Source: CAZZKE01 sp964655005
GTDB lineage: Bacteria; Pseudomonadota; Alphaproteobacteria; Rhodospirillales; JABHCV01
Reading direction: 5' to 3'
Assembly: GCA_964655005.1 (NCBI GenBank)
Contig: CAZZKE010000057.1
Span: 1 to 20,149 of the forward strand
DNA: 20,149 bases
Shown here: in pieces, positions 1 through 7,064 of the stretch
How positions within the stretch are numbered: the stretch's first letter is position 1
Layout of the letters: every line of letters starts with the position of its first letter
The notes under the pieces: generated by a model
Told to the model about the DNA's origin: nothing
Database searches by the model: none
The model's input: only the letters and a program-made list of their open reading frames with translations
Translations under genes and position numbers: made by a program

Positions 1-1
1 C

Positions 2-94
2 TAAGAACTTGAGCTTTCCAGTTACATTTACTTTGATGAGAAGTATATGACGCTTTATGACGGATTGGGAAGTTTGGAAGCTGCTTTAGTTTAA
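2..94 (+). other. Possible 3' tail of an unidentified coding sequence
   Basis: An open stretch of 29 codons runs from just after a stop codon at 2-4 to a TAA at 92-94. The translation ends in ...YMTLYDGLGSLEAALV. It has no credible start and its base composition is AT-richer than the genes from 468 onward. It may be the decayed end of a gene cut off by the mobile-element scar that follows, or it may be noncoding. I do not recognise the family and assign no function. Confidence 0.2.
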
Positions 95-111
95 TGTCCC
101 CTCATAGCAAA

Positions 112-413
112 AGCAGTGACCTGCTCCCCTGAATTATCCCCGTTTTTGAGTTAGGGTCCGTTCTACCTTTGAAGGAGACGGATTTATGAAACGCAGCAGA
201 TTTTCAGAAGAACAGATTATCGGCATTTTGAAGGAACATCAGGCAAGGATGTGAGATGGTCCCAGATAGTTGGACAGTTTGGCAACGAAGTTAAGGTGTA
301 TTCCTGTTGCCGATCATGTCCCCAACGCCGGAATTAGCCGGGCGGCGTATTTTAACTGGAAGAAAAAATGCGCCGGATCAATGCCGGGCGAAAAAACCGT
401 TGAACGTTGTTGA
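112..413 (+). mobile_element. Degraded IS3-family insertion sequence remnant (left part)
   Basis: The stretch contains a terminus-like sequence (TGACCTGCTCCCCTGA, starting near 117), then a ribosome binding site (GAAGGAGA, 171-178) and the first codons of an IS3-type orfA transposase. Only the left portion survives: there is no orfB with a DDE domain and no right inverted repeat before the HAD gene begins at 468. The remaining bases 414-467 hold only the short leader of that gene with AAGGGA at 455-460. The IS3 assignment rests on the recognisable orfA N-terminus. The exact left boundary is a guess from remembered ends of related elements. Confidence 0.55.
186..413 (+). pseudogene. IS3-family transposase orfA, broken
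   Basis: The ATG at 186 opens MKRSRFSEEQIIGILKEHQ, the typical start of the helix-turn-helix OrfA of IS3-family elements. The frame is stopped by TGA at 252-254 and TAG at 267-269. The same frame resumes at 297 with recognisable OrfA sequence (PVADHVPNAGIS, then AAYFNWKKK) and stops at 411-413, far short of the usual 85-100 residues. The foreign-looking block 252-296 is 45 bases, so it keeps the frame but brings in two stops. The product would normally bind the element ends and be joined to OrfB by frameshifting; OrfB is absent here. It is a nonfunctional relic. Confidence 0.7.
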
Positions 414-467
414 CGCCGATTGCCAAGTGCACCAACATCCCCCGGCAAAAAATAAAGGGAATGTAAA

Positions 468-1232
468 ATGACCATCAAAGCCGTCACCTTCGACCTGTGG
501 GACACCATCGTCGATAATGATTCCGACGAGGCAAAACGACAGGCGCAAGGGCTTCGCAGCAAGTACGATGAACGCCGCCATATTGTCTGGCAGGCGCTGA
601 ACCGCCGGCAGCCGACCGATCAGGACCAGGTCAAGCTGGCCTTCGATGTCGCCGACGCCGCTTTCAACAAAGTCTGGAAAAGCCATTTCATCAACTGGAC
701 GGTGGCCGAACGGATCGATGTCATATTGAAAGGTCTGGGCCGCGATTTACCGAAAGCCGACCGGCAATCGGTGATCGACGATCTTGGCCGTATGGAAGTC
801 GATATTTATCCCGATGCTATCCCCGGCATCAAGGAGGCGCTGGCCGATCTGGCCGGGCGCTACAAACTGGCCGTCGTCTCGGATGCCATCGTTACCCCCG
901 GCACCGGTTTGAGGGATGTGCTGGAAGCCCACGGCCTGAAACAGTATTTCAGCGCCTTTGCCTTTTCCGACGAGGTCGGCCATTCCAAGCCGCATCGTTC
1001 GATGTTCGATAGCGTGGCGGAACAACTGGGCGTGCCGCTCGAAGAGATGCTGCATATCGGCGACCGCGACCATAATGACATCAAGGGCGCCCACGCCATC
1101 GGCATGAAGGCGGTGCTGTTTACGGCGACCAGGCCCGACGACAGGGAGACCACCACGGCGGACGCCATATGCGATAGTCATAACGACCTGCCGGGTATTA
1201 TCGACGGCCTGAACCAGGGGGCGCCGGGTTGA
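468..1232 (+). CDS. HAD-superfamily hydrolase (haloacid dehalogenase-like)
   Basis: A 254-residue cytosolic hydrolase of the haloacid dehalogenase fold. Motif I is FDLWDT with nucleophile D9. Motif II is VVSDA around S138, motif III is the HSKP lysine K174, and motif IV is GDRDHNDIKGA with D199 and D204. An alpha-helical cap lies between motifs I and II (about residues 18-110), as in C1-cap members. The second Asp of the phosphatase signature DxD is replaced by W11, as in other FDLWGT-type members and like the FDxYGT of true haloacid dehalogenases. Whether it cleaves a phosphoester or another bond is therefore open. AAGGGA at 455-460 serves the ATG at 468. It overlaps the next gene by four bases, so the two are translationally coupled. 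A phosphatase would fit the kinases farther downstream, but that is inference. Confidence 0.85.
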   Translation: MTIKAVTFDLWDTIVDNDSDEAKRQAQGLRSKYDERRHIVWQALNRRQPTDQDQVKLAFDVADAAFNKVWKSHFINWTVAERIDVILKGLGRDLPKADRQSVIDDLGRMEVDIYPDAIPGIKEALADLAGRYKLAVVSDAIVTPGTGLRDVLEAHGLKQYFSAFAFSDEVGHSKPHRSMFDSVAEQLGVPLEEMLHIGDRDHNDIKGAHAIGMKAVLFTATRPDDRETTTADAICDSHNDLPGIIDGLNQGAPG

Positions 1233-2086
1233 GCGATCAATTACGATTTCTTATTGTCGATGGCTACGTCGAGGCCTCGCGCAAGGAACTGGCGGCGGGC
1301 GGGGCATCGAGCGCCGGTGAGCTGTACAGCCGGATGTTGCGTCGCTACGCGCCCGGCGCCCACTGCGATATTATCTATCCGTCGGACCCCGGAACGGCGT
1401 TGCCGGACGGCGCCGGGCTTGCCGATTATGACGGCATCGCCTGGACCGGGTGCAGCCTGACCGTCTATGACGACAGCCCGCAGGTGCGCGACCAGATCGA
1501 TTTTTGCCGTGCCGGTTTCGAAGCCAAGGTGCCAAGCTTCGGCAGTTGCTGGGCGGCGCAAATCGCCGTGGTCGCCGCCGGAGGCCACGTCCGGGCCAAT
1601 CCCAGGGGCCGGGAAATGGGCCTGGCGAGGAAAATCAGCCTAAGTCAGGAAGGCCGCGCCCATCCCATGTACGAAGGTAAGCCCGCGACATTTGACGCCT
1701 TCATCAGCCATGTCGACGAGATCACTCATTTACCGACAGGCGCCACCATGCTTGCCTCGAACGCCTTCACCCATATTCAGGCGGTATCGGTGATCTACCG
1801 GGGCGGCGTGTTCTGGTCGCCGCAGTACCATCCGGAATACGATCTGCACGAAATGGCGCGGCTGACCTGGTGCCGGCTGGATATATTGACCAGGCTGGGC
1901 TTCTTCCAGAATCGGCAGGACGGCGAGGCCTATGTCGAACTGCTGGAAACCCTGCACCGGGACCCGTCCCGTTACGATATCGCCTGGAAGCTGGGTATCG
2001 ACGACGATGTCATGAATTCCGATATCCGCCAGCTTGAAGTCAAGAACTGGATCGAACGGCTGGTGATCCCTTCGCTCAGGCGCTGA
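1229..2086 (+). CDS. Class I glutamine amidotransferase-like protein (possible gamma-glutamyl hydrolase)
   Basis: A 285-residue protein with a class I amidotransferase fold. The nucleophile elbow is FGSCWAAQ (C107) and the other two triad residues are in QYHPEYD (H201, E203). There is no fused synthetase domain, so it acts alone or with a separate partner. Stand-alone members include gamma-glutamyl hydrolases such as PuuD and IpuF, which free an acid from its glutamyl cap. That would complete the route suggested by the minus-strand operon at 11622-15584. The start is TTG at 1229, which overlaps the upstream TGA, with AGGGGG at 1215-1220 in front. The 3' end overlaps the convergent DeoR gene by 11 bases. 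About 70 residues follow the triad Glu and form a C-terminal extension that I do not recognise. The fold is sure; the hydrolase role is inferred. Confidence 0.8.
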   Translation: MSDQLRFLIVDGYVEASRKELAAGGASSAGELYSRMLRRYAPGAHCDIIYPSDPGTALPDGAGLADYDGIAWTGCSLTVYDDSPQVRDQIDFCRAGFEAKVPSFGSCWAAQIAVVAAGGHVRANPRGREMGLARKISLSQEGRAHPMYEGKPATFDAFISHVDEITHLPTGATMLASNAFTHIQAVSVIYRGGVFWSPQYHPEYDLHEMARLTWCRLDILTRLGFFQNRQDGEAYVELLETLHRDPSRYDIAWKLGIDDDVMNSDIRQLEVKNWIERLVIPSLRR

Positions 2087-2837
2087 CCATTATTTCCGTT
2101 CCCGCGCCTTCTATCATATGCAGATAGTCGGCGGGTGGCGGTCGTTCGGTAATCAGGGTGGAGATACGATCAAACCCGCAGACCCTGACCACGCCACGGC
2201 GGTCGAACTTGCTGTGGTCGGCGACGACGATGCTTTTCTCGGCCCGCCCGATAATGGCGCGGGACAGTTCCGCTTCGTTCAGGTGGAAATCCATCAGGCC
2301 GTCATCCGCATCGATGGCGCCGATGGAAATGATCGACAGGCGGACCCGGAACTGGCGCACGAATTCCGCCGCCGACTGACCCAGCGACGCCCCGTCGTCG
2401 GCCCGGAGTTCGCCGCCGGCCATGTAGACCCGGTTGCCGCGCCGGGTCGCCAGGGTGCGGGCGATATCGGCGGAATTGGTGACAATCAGCAGGTTCCGGT
2501 GGTTGAGCAGGGCGCGGGCCACATAGGCGGTGGTGCTGCCGGTGTCGAGCATGATCGAATCGCCGTTTTGCACCAGTTCGGCGGCGACCCGGGCGATGGC
2601 CTTTTTGGCCGCCGAATTTTCCGCCAGCCGCTGACTGAAACCAGGCTCTTCGAACGGGTTTGGCAGCAGGGCGCCACCGTGGGTCCGCCGCAGCATGCCG
2701 GAATCAGATAGCGACTTGATGTCGCGGCGAATTGTCTCGCCGGAAACCGATAACCTGTTTGCCATATCGCTGACCGAAACGCCGCCCTTATCGGCCAGCG
2801 CCTGCAAAATTTCAGACTGACGTTCCGTCCGTCGCAT
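2076..2837 (-). CDS. DeoR-family transcriptional repressor
   Basis: A 253-residue regulator. Its N-terminal winged helix-turn-helix spans about residues 1-57 (RQSEILQAL, then VSGETIRRDIKSL, then RTHGGA), the DeoR signature. The C-terminal sensor domain has DTGSTT (98-103), GAID (173-176) and VVADHSKF (204-211), typical of the GlpR type. Such sensors generally bind phosphorylated small metabolites. I chose the ATG at 2835-2837, which has AGAGGT upstream and starts right at the conserved MRRTERQ. A longer reading to 2969 would add 44 unconserved residues across the operator-like region. The gene is divergent from the uptake/oxidation operon at 3009, its most likely target. The kinases of that operon would make a phosphorylated inducer, which fits this sensor class (inference). 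Confidence 0.88.
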   Translation of the reverse strand: MRRTERQSEILQALADKGGVSVSDMANRLSVSGETIRRDIKSLSDSGMLRRTHGGALLPNPFEEPGFSQRLAENSAAKKAIARVAAELVQNGDSIMLDTGSTTAYVARALLNHRNLLIVTNSADIARTLATRRGNRVYMAGGELRADDGASLGQSAAEFVRQFRVRLSIISIGAIDADDGLMDFHLNEAELSRAIIGRAEKSIVVADHSKFDRRGVVRVCGFDRISTLITERPPPADYLHMIEGAGTEIMVSA

Positions 2838-2853
2838 GGCAGTACCTCTATGT

Positions 2854-2891
2854 TTCCATAGTATTTTGTGGAATATGTTGGAAATCCACAA
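2854..2891. promoter_or_regulatory. Operator-like inverted repeats between the DeoR gene and the transporter operon
   Basis: Two overlapping dyads lie in the 171-base divergent intergenic region. TTCCA (2854-2858) pairs with TGGAA (2869-2873). TTGTGGA (2866-2872) pairs exactly with TCCACAA (2885-2891) across 12 bases. They lie 17 bases or more upstream of the DeoR ATG and over 115 bases upstream of the binding-protein ATG, so they could serve autoregulation and operon control. DeoR operators are commonly repeated short TTTC/TTCC-like motifs, which fits. The dyads are seen; DeoR binding is inferred. Confidence 0.45.
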
Positions 2892-3008
2892 GATAAATTT
2901 GGTTTTGTGTTGATTCGCCTGACGCCATGGCGGAAAATATTGGCTCGGCAATGCCTGAAACAGGGTCACTAAAAAATTTGATTTTCAAAGCACAGGGGAG
3001 GAACCAAC

Positions 3009-3962
3009 ATGAACGGAACACTACGCACCATTACGGCGGTCGCCGCACTGGCCGTCGGGCTGGCTTTTACGGGCGCCGCCAAGGCCGCCGTCGAATCCAA
3101 GGATCCCATCAAGTTGACCATTCAAGACTGGACCGGTCAGTACGTGACTACCCATATCATGGGTGAAGTGCTGAAAAAGGCCGGTTACAATATCGAATAC
3201 GTGCAGGCCGACTATATCGCCCAGTTCGCCGGGCTGGAATCAGGCGACCTGGATGTCGCCATGGAAATGTGGGAAACCACAGGCAAGGACGCCATGGACG
3301 CCTCGTTGAAAACCGGCAAGACGGTCGATCTCGGCGAAACCGGCATGGATGCCAAGGAAGAATGGTGGTATCCGCTGTACATGAAGGAAAAATGCCCCGG
3401 CCTGCCCGACTGGAAGGCCCTGAATAAATGCGCGGCGGCTTTCTCGACGCCGGAAACCGCCCCCAAGGGCCGCTACCTTGGCGGACCCGTCACCTGGGGT
3501 GGTTACGATGATGAACGTGTCGAAGCGCTGGGCCTGAATTATGAAGTGGTCCACGCCGGCACCGACGCGGCGCTGTTCGCCGAGCTTCAGTCGGCCTACG
3601 AGCGCAAGGCGCCGATCCTGCTGTGGATTTACGCGCCGCACTGGGCGGTCGCCAAGTTCAAGGGTGAATGGGTCGAATTCCCGACCTATACCGATGCCTG
3701 CTATAACGATCCGAAATGGGGGATCAACCCCAACATGAAGTACGACTGTGGCAAACCGTTCGGCTGGATCAAGAAAGTCGGCTGGAAGGGCGGGGAAGCG
3801 AAATGGCCGGGCGCCTACAAGGCGATCCGCAATTTCAAGGTAGATAACGCCGAAATGAGCGACATGATCGGTCGTATCGACCTGGACGGCGAAAAGCTGG
3901 ATGACGTGGTCGCCGAATGGATGGACAAGAACAAGAGCCGTTGGCAGGCCTGGATCAAGTAA
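3009..3962 (+). CDS. Betaine/choline-type ABC transporter periplasmic binding protein (OpuAC/ProX family)
   Basis: A 317-residue periplasmic solute-binding protein for quaternary or methylated amines. Residues 1-26 form a signal peptide ending AKA, with no lipobox Cys. The mature protein matches the glycine-betaine binding fold: an IKLTIQDWTGQ start (34-44), an EMWETTGKD segment (86-94), a GGPVTWGGYDDERVEALGL region (from 158) and APHWAVAKF (209-217). Tryptophans and tyrosines such as W41, W88, W163, W206 and W212 could build the aromatic cage that binds a trimethylammonium group. Four Cys (C129, C141, C231, C247) could form two disulfides. GGGGAGGA at 2995-3002 gives a strong ribosome binding site. 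It is first in the operon and is separated from the ATPase by a hairpin region, as expected for a product made in excess. The exact ligand (glycine betaine, choline, a methylated ethanolamine) cannot be read. Confidence 0.9.
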   Translation: MNGTLRTITAVAALAVGLAFTGAAKAAVESKDPIKLTIQDWTGQYVTTHIMGEVLKKAGYNIEYVQADYIAQFAGLESGDLDVAMEMWETTGKDAMDASLKTGKTVDLGETGMDAKEEWWYPLYMKEKCPGLPDWKALNKCAAAFSTPETAPKGRYLGGPVTWGGYDDERVEALGLNYEVVHAGTDAALFAELQSAYERKAPILLWIYAPHWAVAKFKGEWVEFPTYTDACYNDPKWGINPNMKYDCGKPFGWIKKVGWKGGEAKWPGAYKAIRNFKVDNAEMSDMIGRIDLDGEKLDDVVAEWMDKNKSRWQAWIK

Positions 3963-3965
3963 TTT

Positions 3966-4027
3966 CCCGACCGTTCGGATTGGCGGTCGGGTGCGTTTAG
4001 CCGCCCGACCGCCGTTTTCGTGTTTTT
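3966..4027 (+). terminator. Alternative hairpins with T-rich tail between binding protein and ATPase genes
   Basis: GGCGGTCGGG (3982-3991) pairs perfectly with CCCGACCGCC (4004-4013): a 10-bp GC-rich stem with a 12-base loop, followed by a T-rich tract (4014-4027). An upstream copy, CCCGACCG (3966-3973), can pair with the same central strand (3984-3991), so two hairpins exclude each other. The likely role is partial termination or mRNA 3'-end protection that keeps binding protein above ATPase and permease. The tract is interrupted by CG and G, so read-through is expected. Switching between the two folds is inference. Confidence 0.7.
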
Positions 4028-4050
4028 GTTAGTCGATCTGGGTTCCAAAA

Positions 4051-5064
4051 ATGCTGGCCTGCAATAATTTGTGGAAGGTGTTCGGCGACGACGCCAAGGC
4101 TTTTCTGGCCGCCCGCGAGCGACCGCCGAGCGCCGCCGAACTGTTGCAAAACGGTTTTATCGGGGCCGTCCGGGACGTTAACCTGAGCGTTGCCGAAGGC
4201 GAGATTTTTATCATTATGGGCCTGTCGGGCTGCGGTAAATCGACCCTGGTCCGCTGCATCAGCCGGTTGATCGAGCCGACCATGGGCGAGGTCCTGTTCG
4301 AGGGCCGGGATTTGCTCAAGACCGGCGTTAAGGAACTGATCGAAATCCGCCGCCACAAAATGGGTATGGTGTTCCAGCATTTCGCCCTGCTGCCGCATCT
4401 AACGGTGCTGGGCAATATCGCCTTCCCGCTGGAAGTTCAGGGGGTTGACCGCAAGACGCGAGAGGAACGGGCGCGCGATATCATCGATCTGGTCGGCCTG
4501 GAGGGACGCGAACACTACTACCCCCGTGAATTATCCGGCGGCCAGCAACAGCGGGTCGGCATCGCCCGCTCGCTCGCCGTCGAACCCGATATCTGGTTTC
4601 TGGACGAGCCGTTTTCGGCGCTCGATCCGCTGATCAGGCGGGAAATGCAGGATGAATTCCTGCGTCTGCAAAACGTCCTGCGCAAGACCATCGTTTTCAT
4701 CACCCACGATTTTGACGAAGCGATCCGTCTGGCCGACCGTATCGCCATCATGCGGGACGGTGAAATTATCCAAACCGGCACGCCGGAAGAACTGGTGCTT
4801 AGTCCGGCGACGGACTACGTCGCGGAATTTACCCGTGGCATTCCCAGGGCCAAGGTGCTGACGGCCGGCACCGTGATGACCGCGCCGGGTGGTGGTCCGG
4901 TCGCGGGACGGATCGCGGCCAACACCCGCATAGAAAAACTGGCCGCCGCCGTGGTCGGCGCCGAGCGGCCTTTCGCCGTGGTCAATGGCGAAGACCGGGT
5001 GATCGGTGAAATCAGCCGTGAAGCGGTCATCGCCGTGCTGGTGGACAAGGACACGGCGACATGA
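4051..5064 (+). CDS. Betaine/proline-type ABC transporter ATP-binding protein (ProV/OpuAA family)
   Basis: A 337-residue cytosolic ATPase that powers the importer. Walker A is GLSGCGKST (57-65), the Q-loop lies in VFQHFALLPH (107-116), the signature is LSGGQQQR (161-168), Walker B is IWFLDE (181-186) and the switch His is H219 in THD. The N-terminal extension with DDAKAFLAA before the first strand is typical of ProV. The C-terminal 70 residues (about 268-333: TVMTAP, then RPFAVVNGEDRVIGEISRE) look like a shortened CBS-type regulatory region instead of the full CBS pair of OpuAA. There is no strong Shine-Dalgarno before the ATG at 4051, so expression may be weak. The stop overlaps the permease start (ATGA at 5061-5064). 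Confidence 0.92.
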   Translation: MLACNNLWKVFGDDAKAFLAARERPPSAAELLQNGFIGAVRDVNLSVAEGEIFIIMGLSGCGKSTLVRCISRLIEPTMGEVLFEGRDLLKTGVKELIEIRRHKMGMVFQHFALLPHLTVLGNIAFPLEVQGVDRKTREERARDIIDLVGLEGREHYYPRELSGGQQQRVGIARSLAVEPDIWFLDEPFSALDPLIRREMQDEFLRLQNVLRKTIVFITHDFDEAIRLADRIAIMRDGEIIQTGTPEELVLSPATDYVAEFTRGIPRAKVLTAGTVMTAPGGGPVAGRIAANTRIEKLAAAVVGAERPFAVVNGEDRVIGEISREAVIAVLVDKDTAT

Positions 5065-7061
5065 GCGCCGCCGCCGTCGCCTTGCGACCGGTCGGGGGCA
5101 AGTCATGGCTGGTTGCCTGGGTGTTGGCGCTGGGGCTGGTCGCGGTGTTGCAGATGTATGGCCGGGACGATCTGGCCTGGGCCTTCAAGTTTCCGCGTGA
5201 ATGGGTCGTACCGCTGCGTTTCTGGATCAGCGATTTAATGAAGTGGCTGCTCAACGAATTCGACTTGGGCCTTTTTACTTTCCGGGAATTCACCCGCTCC
5301 ATCGCCTGGGTAATCGAACAACCGTACTGGCTGGTCAAAAGCCTGCTTTCGACCGGCTTCCTGCAAGGGCAGGGCAGTGGCGCTGTGGTCGTCTTCCCCC
5401 GGCTGTCGTGGATCGCCGTTATCGGTGTTGTGGCGTTGATGGGGCGTTATGCCGGCGACCGCAAACTGGCGCTGCTGGTTGGCGGCAGCTTCCTTTATCT
5501 GGCCCTGTTCGGCCAATGGGACAGCGCCATGGTGACCTTGTCGTCGATTATTATCGCCGTGCCATTCGGGGTTGCCGGCGGGTTAGCGCTTGGTATTCTG
5601 GCCTACCGCTCGTCCGGGTTCGAGAGGGTCATCCGGCCCTTGCTGGACATGATGCAGACGGTGCCGGTGTTCGCCTATCTGGTGCCGGTGCTGATCTTGT
5701 TTGGCTTTGGCCCGGTTTCGGCGATGATCGCCACCATCATCTACGCCATGCCGCCGATGGCCCGCGTGACCATTATGGCACTGCGCCAGGTGCCGGCGGA
5801 ACTGACCGAATTCGGGGCCATGGCCGGGTGCTCGCGCAGCCAGATATTATGGAAGGTACAAATTCCGGCGGCCAAGGCGACGTTGATGGTCGGCGTCAAT
5901 CAGGTCGTTATGTTGTCGCTGAACATGGTTATCATCGCCTCGATGATTGGCGCCGGGGGCCTGGGCTTCGATGTCCTGAATGCCCTGAAACGCCTGAAAA
6001 TAGGCGAAGGGGTCGAAGCCGGCCTGGCCATTACCCTGCTGGCAATCGCGCTTGACCGTCTAAGCCAGGCCTATGCCCGCAAGGCGGCGCCGGCGCATGG
6101 CCAGGCGGCGCCCGGCGTGATCCGCCGCAATCCCAATTTAATGATCGCCGCGGCCCTGATCGGATTGACCTGGATCGCCGGCCTGATGTGGCCGTTTATA
6201 AATTCCCTGCCGGAATCCTGGCAATTGACGACCGGGCCGGTATGGGGCGATCTGGTGTCGTGGATCAACATCAATTATTTCGACCAGTTGGACGGCTTCA
6301 AGAATTTCTTGCTGCTCAACCTGATGATCCCGTTCAAGCGGTTCCTGCTGGGCTTGCCCTGGATCGCCGTGGTCGGCTTGCTCGCCATGGCCGGCTGGCG
6401 GCTCGGCGGCTGGCGGCTGGCGCTGCTGACCGCTTTGCTGGCGATGTTCATCGTGGTGGTCGGGCAATGGCCGAAATCAATGGTCACCGTTTATCTGTGT
6501 GGCCTGTCGGTGGCCATCGCCTGCCTGATCGGCATCCCTATCGGGGTCATGGCGGCCCGGCGCGAACGCCTGCACCGGATTGTCCAGACGGTGATCGACA
6601 CGTTGCAGACACTGCCTTCGTTCGTTTATCTGATGCCCGTGGTGATGCTGTTCAGGGTCGGTGATTTCGCGGCCATGCTGGCGGTTATCGTCTATGCCGT
6701 GGCGCCGGCCATCCGCTACACCGATCACGGTATCCGCAAGGTGCCGCCGCATCTGATTGAAGCGGCGGTGGCGGCCGGTTGCACCCGCCGCCAGATTTTG
6801 TGGAAGGTGCAACTGCCGCTGGCTTTGCCGGAAATCATGCTGGGGGTCAACCAGACCATCATGATGGCGCTGTCGATGCTGGTTATCACCGCCCTGGTCG
6901 GCACCCGCGACCTGGGCCAGGAAGTCTACATTGCGCTGACCAAGGCCGACACCGGGCGCGGCATCGTCGCCGGAATCTGCGTCGCCTTCATCGCCATCAT
7001 TGCCGATCGGCTGATCGGCGCCTGGAGTAACCGGCGCAAGGCCGAATTGGGACTGGATTAA
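5061..7061 (+). CDS. Fused double-domain betaine-type ABC transporter permease (ProW/OpuAB family)
   Basis: A 666-residue inner-membrane permease made of two ProW-like halves in tandem. Each half has several hydrophobic spans and one EAA loop that contacts the ATPase. The first is around residues 241-268 (QVPAELTEFGAMAGCS, then QILWKVQIP) and the second around 559-586 (KVPPHLIEAAVAAGCT, then QILWKVQLP), about 318 residues apart. The usual ProW or OpuAB has one such domain in about 280-350 residues and works as a dimer. Here a single chain could form the whole pore. Both loops look intact, and the halves have diverged, so the duplication is old. The gene starts inside the stop of the ATPase gene and ends 3 bases before the kinase gene, so it is part of the same operon. 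Confidence 0.9.
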   Translation: MSAAAVALRPVGGKSWLVAWVLALGLVAVLQMYGRDDLAWAFKFPREWVVPLRFWISDLMKWLLNEFDLGLFTFREFTRSIAWVIEQPYWLVKSLLSTGFLQGQGSGAVVVFPRLSWIAVIGVVALMGRYAGDRKLALLVGGSFLYLALFGQWDSAMVTLSSIIIAVPFGVAGGLALGILAYRSSGFERVIRPLLDMMQTVPVFAYLVPVLILFGFGPVSAMIATIIYAMPPMARVTIMALRQVPAELTEFGAMAGCSRSQILWKVQIPAAKATLMVGVNQVVMLSLNMVIIASMIGAGGLGFDVLNALKRLKIGEGVEAGLAITLLAIALDRLSQAYARKAAPAHGQAAPGVIRRNPNLMIAAALIGLTWIAGLMWPFINSLPESWQLTTGPVWGDLVSWININYFDQLDGFKNFLLLNLMIPFKRFLLGLPWIAVVGLLAMAGWRLGGWRLALLTALLAMFIVVVGQWPKSMVTVYLCGLSVAIACLIGIPIGVMAARRERLHRIVQTVIDTLQTLPSFVYLMPVVMLFRVGDFAAMLAVIVYAVAPAIRYTDHGIRKVPPHLIEAAVAAGCTRRQILWKVQLPLALPEIMLGVNQTIMMALSMLVITALVGTRDLGQEVYIALTKADTGRGIVAGICVAFIAIIADRLIGAWSNRRKAELGLD

Positions 7062-7064
7062 ACA

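Noticed and set aside
314..686. Two minus-strand frames over the IS remnant and HAD gene start
   Set aside because: They cross the HAD start and motif I and have no recognisable content.
468..1232. HAD protein as phosphonoacetaldehyde hydrolase (PhnX)
   Set aside because: Motif I is FDLWDT, not the PhnX form, and no 2-aminoethylphosphonate transaminase gene is seen beside it.
2838..2969. 44-residue N-terminal extension of the DeoR regulator
   Set aside because: It would cover the operator-like dyads, is not like any DeoR N-terminus, and the inner ATG at 2837 has a good ribosome binding site.
5201..6055. 284-codon frame inside the permease gene
   Set aside because: Arg/Gly-rich out-of-frame product with no hydrophobic spans; the permease frame explains the region.
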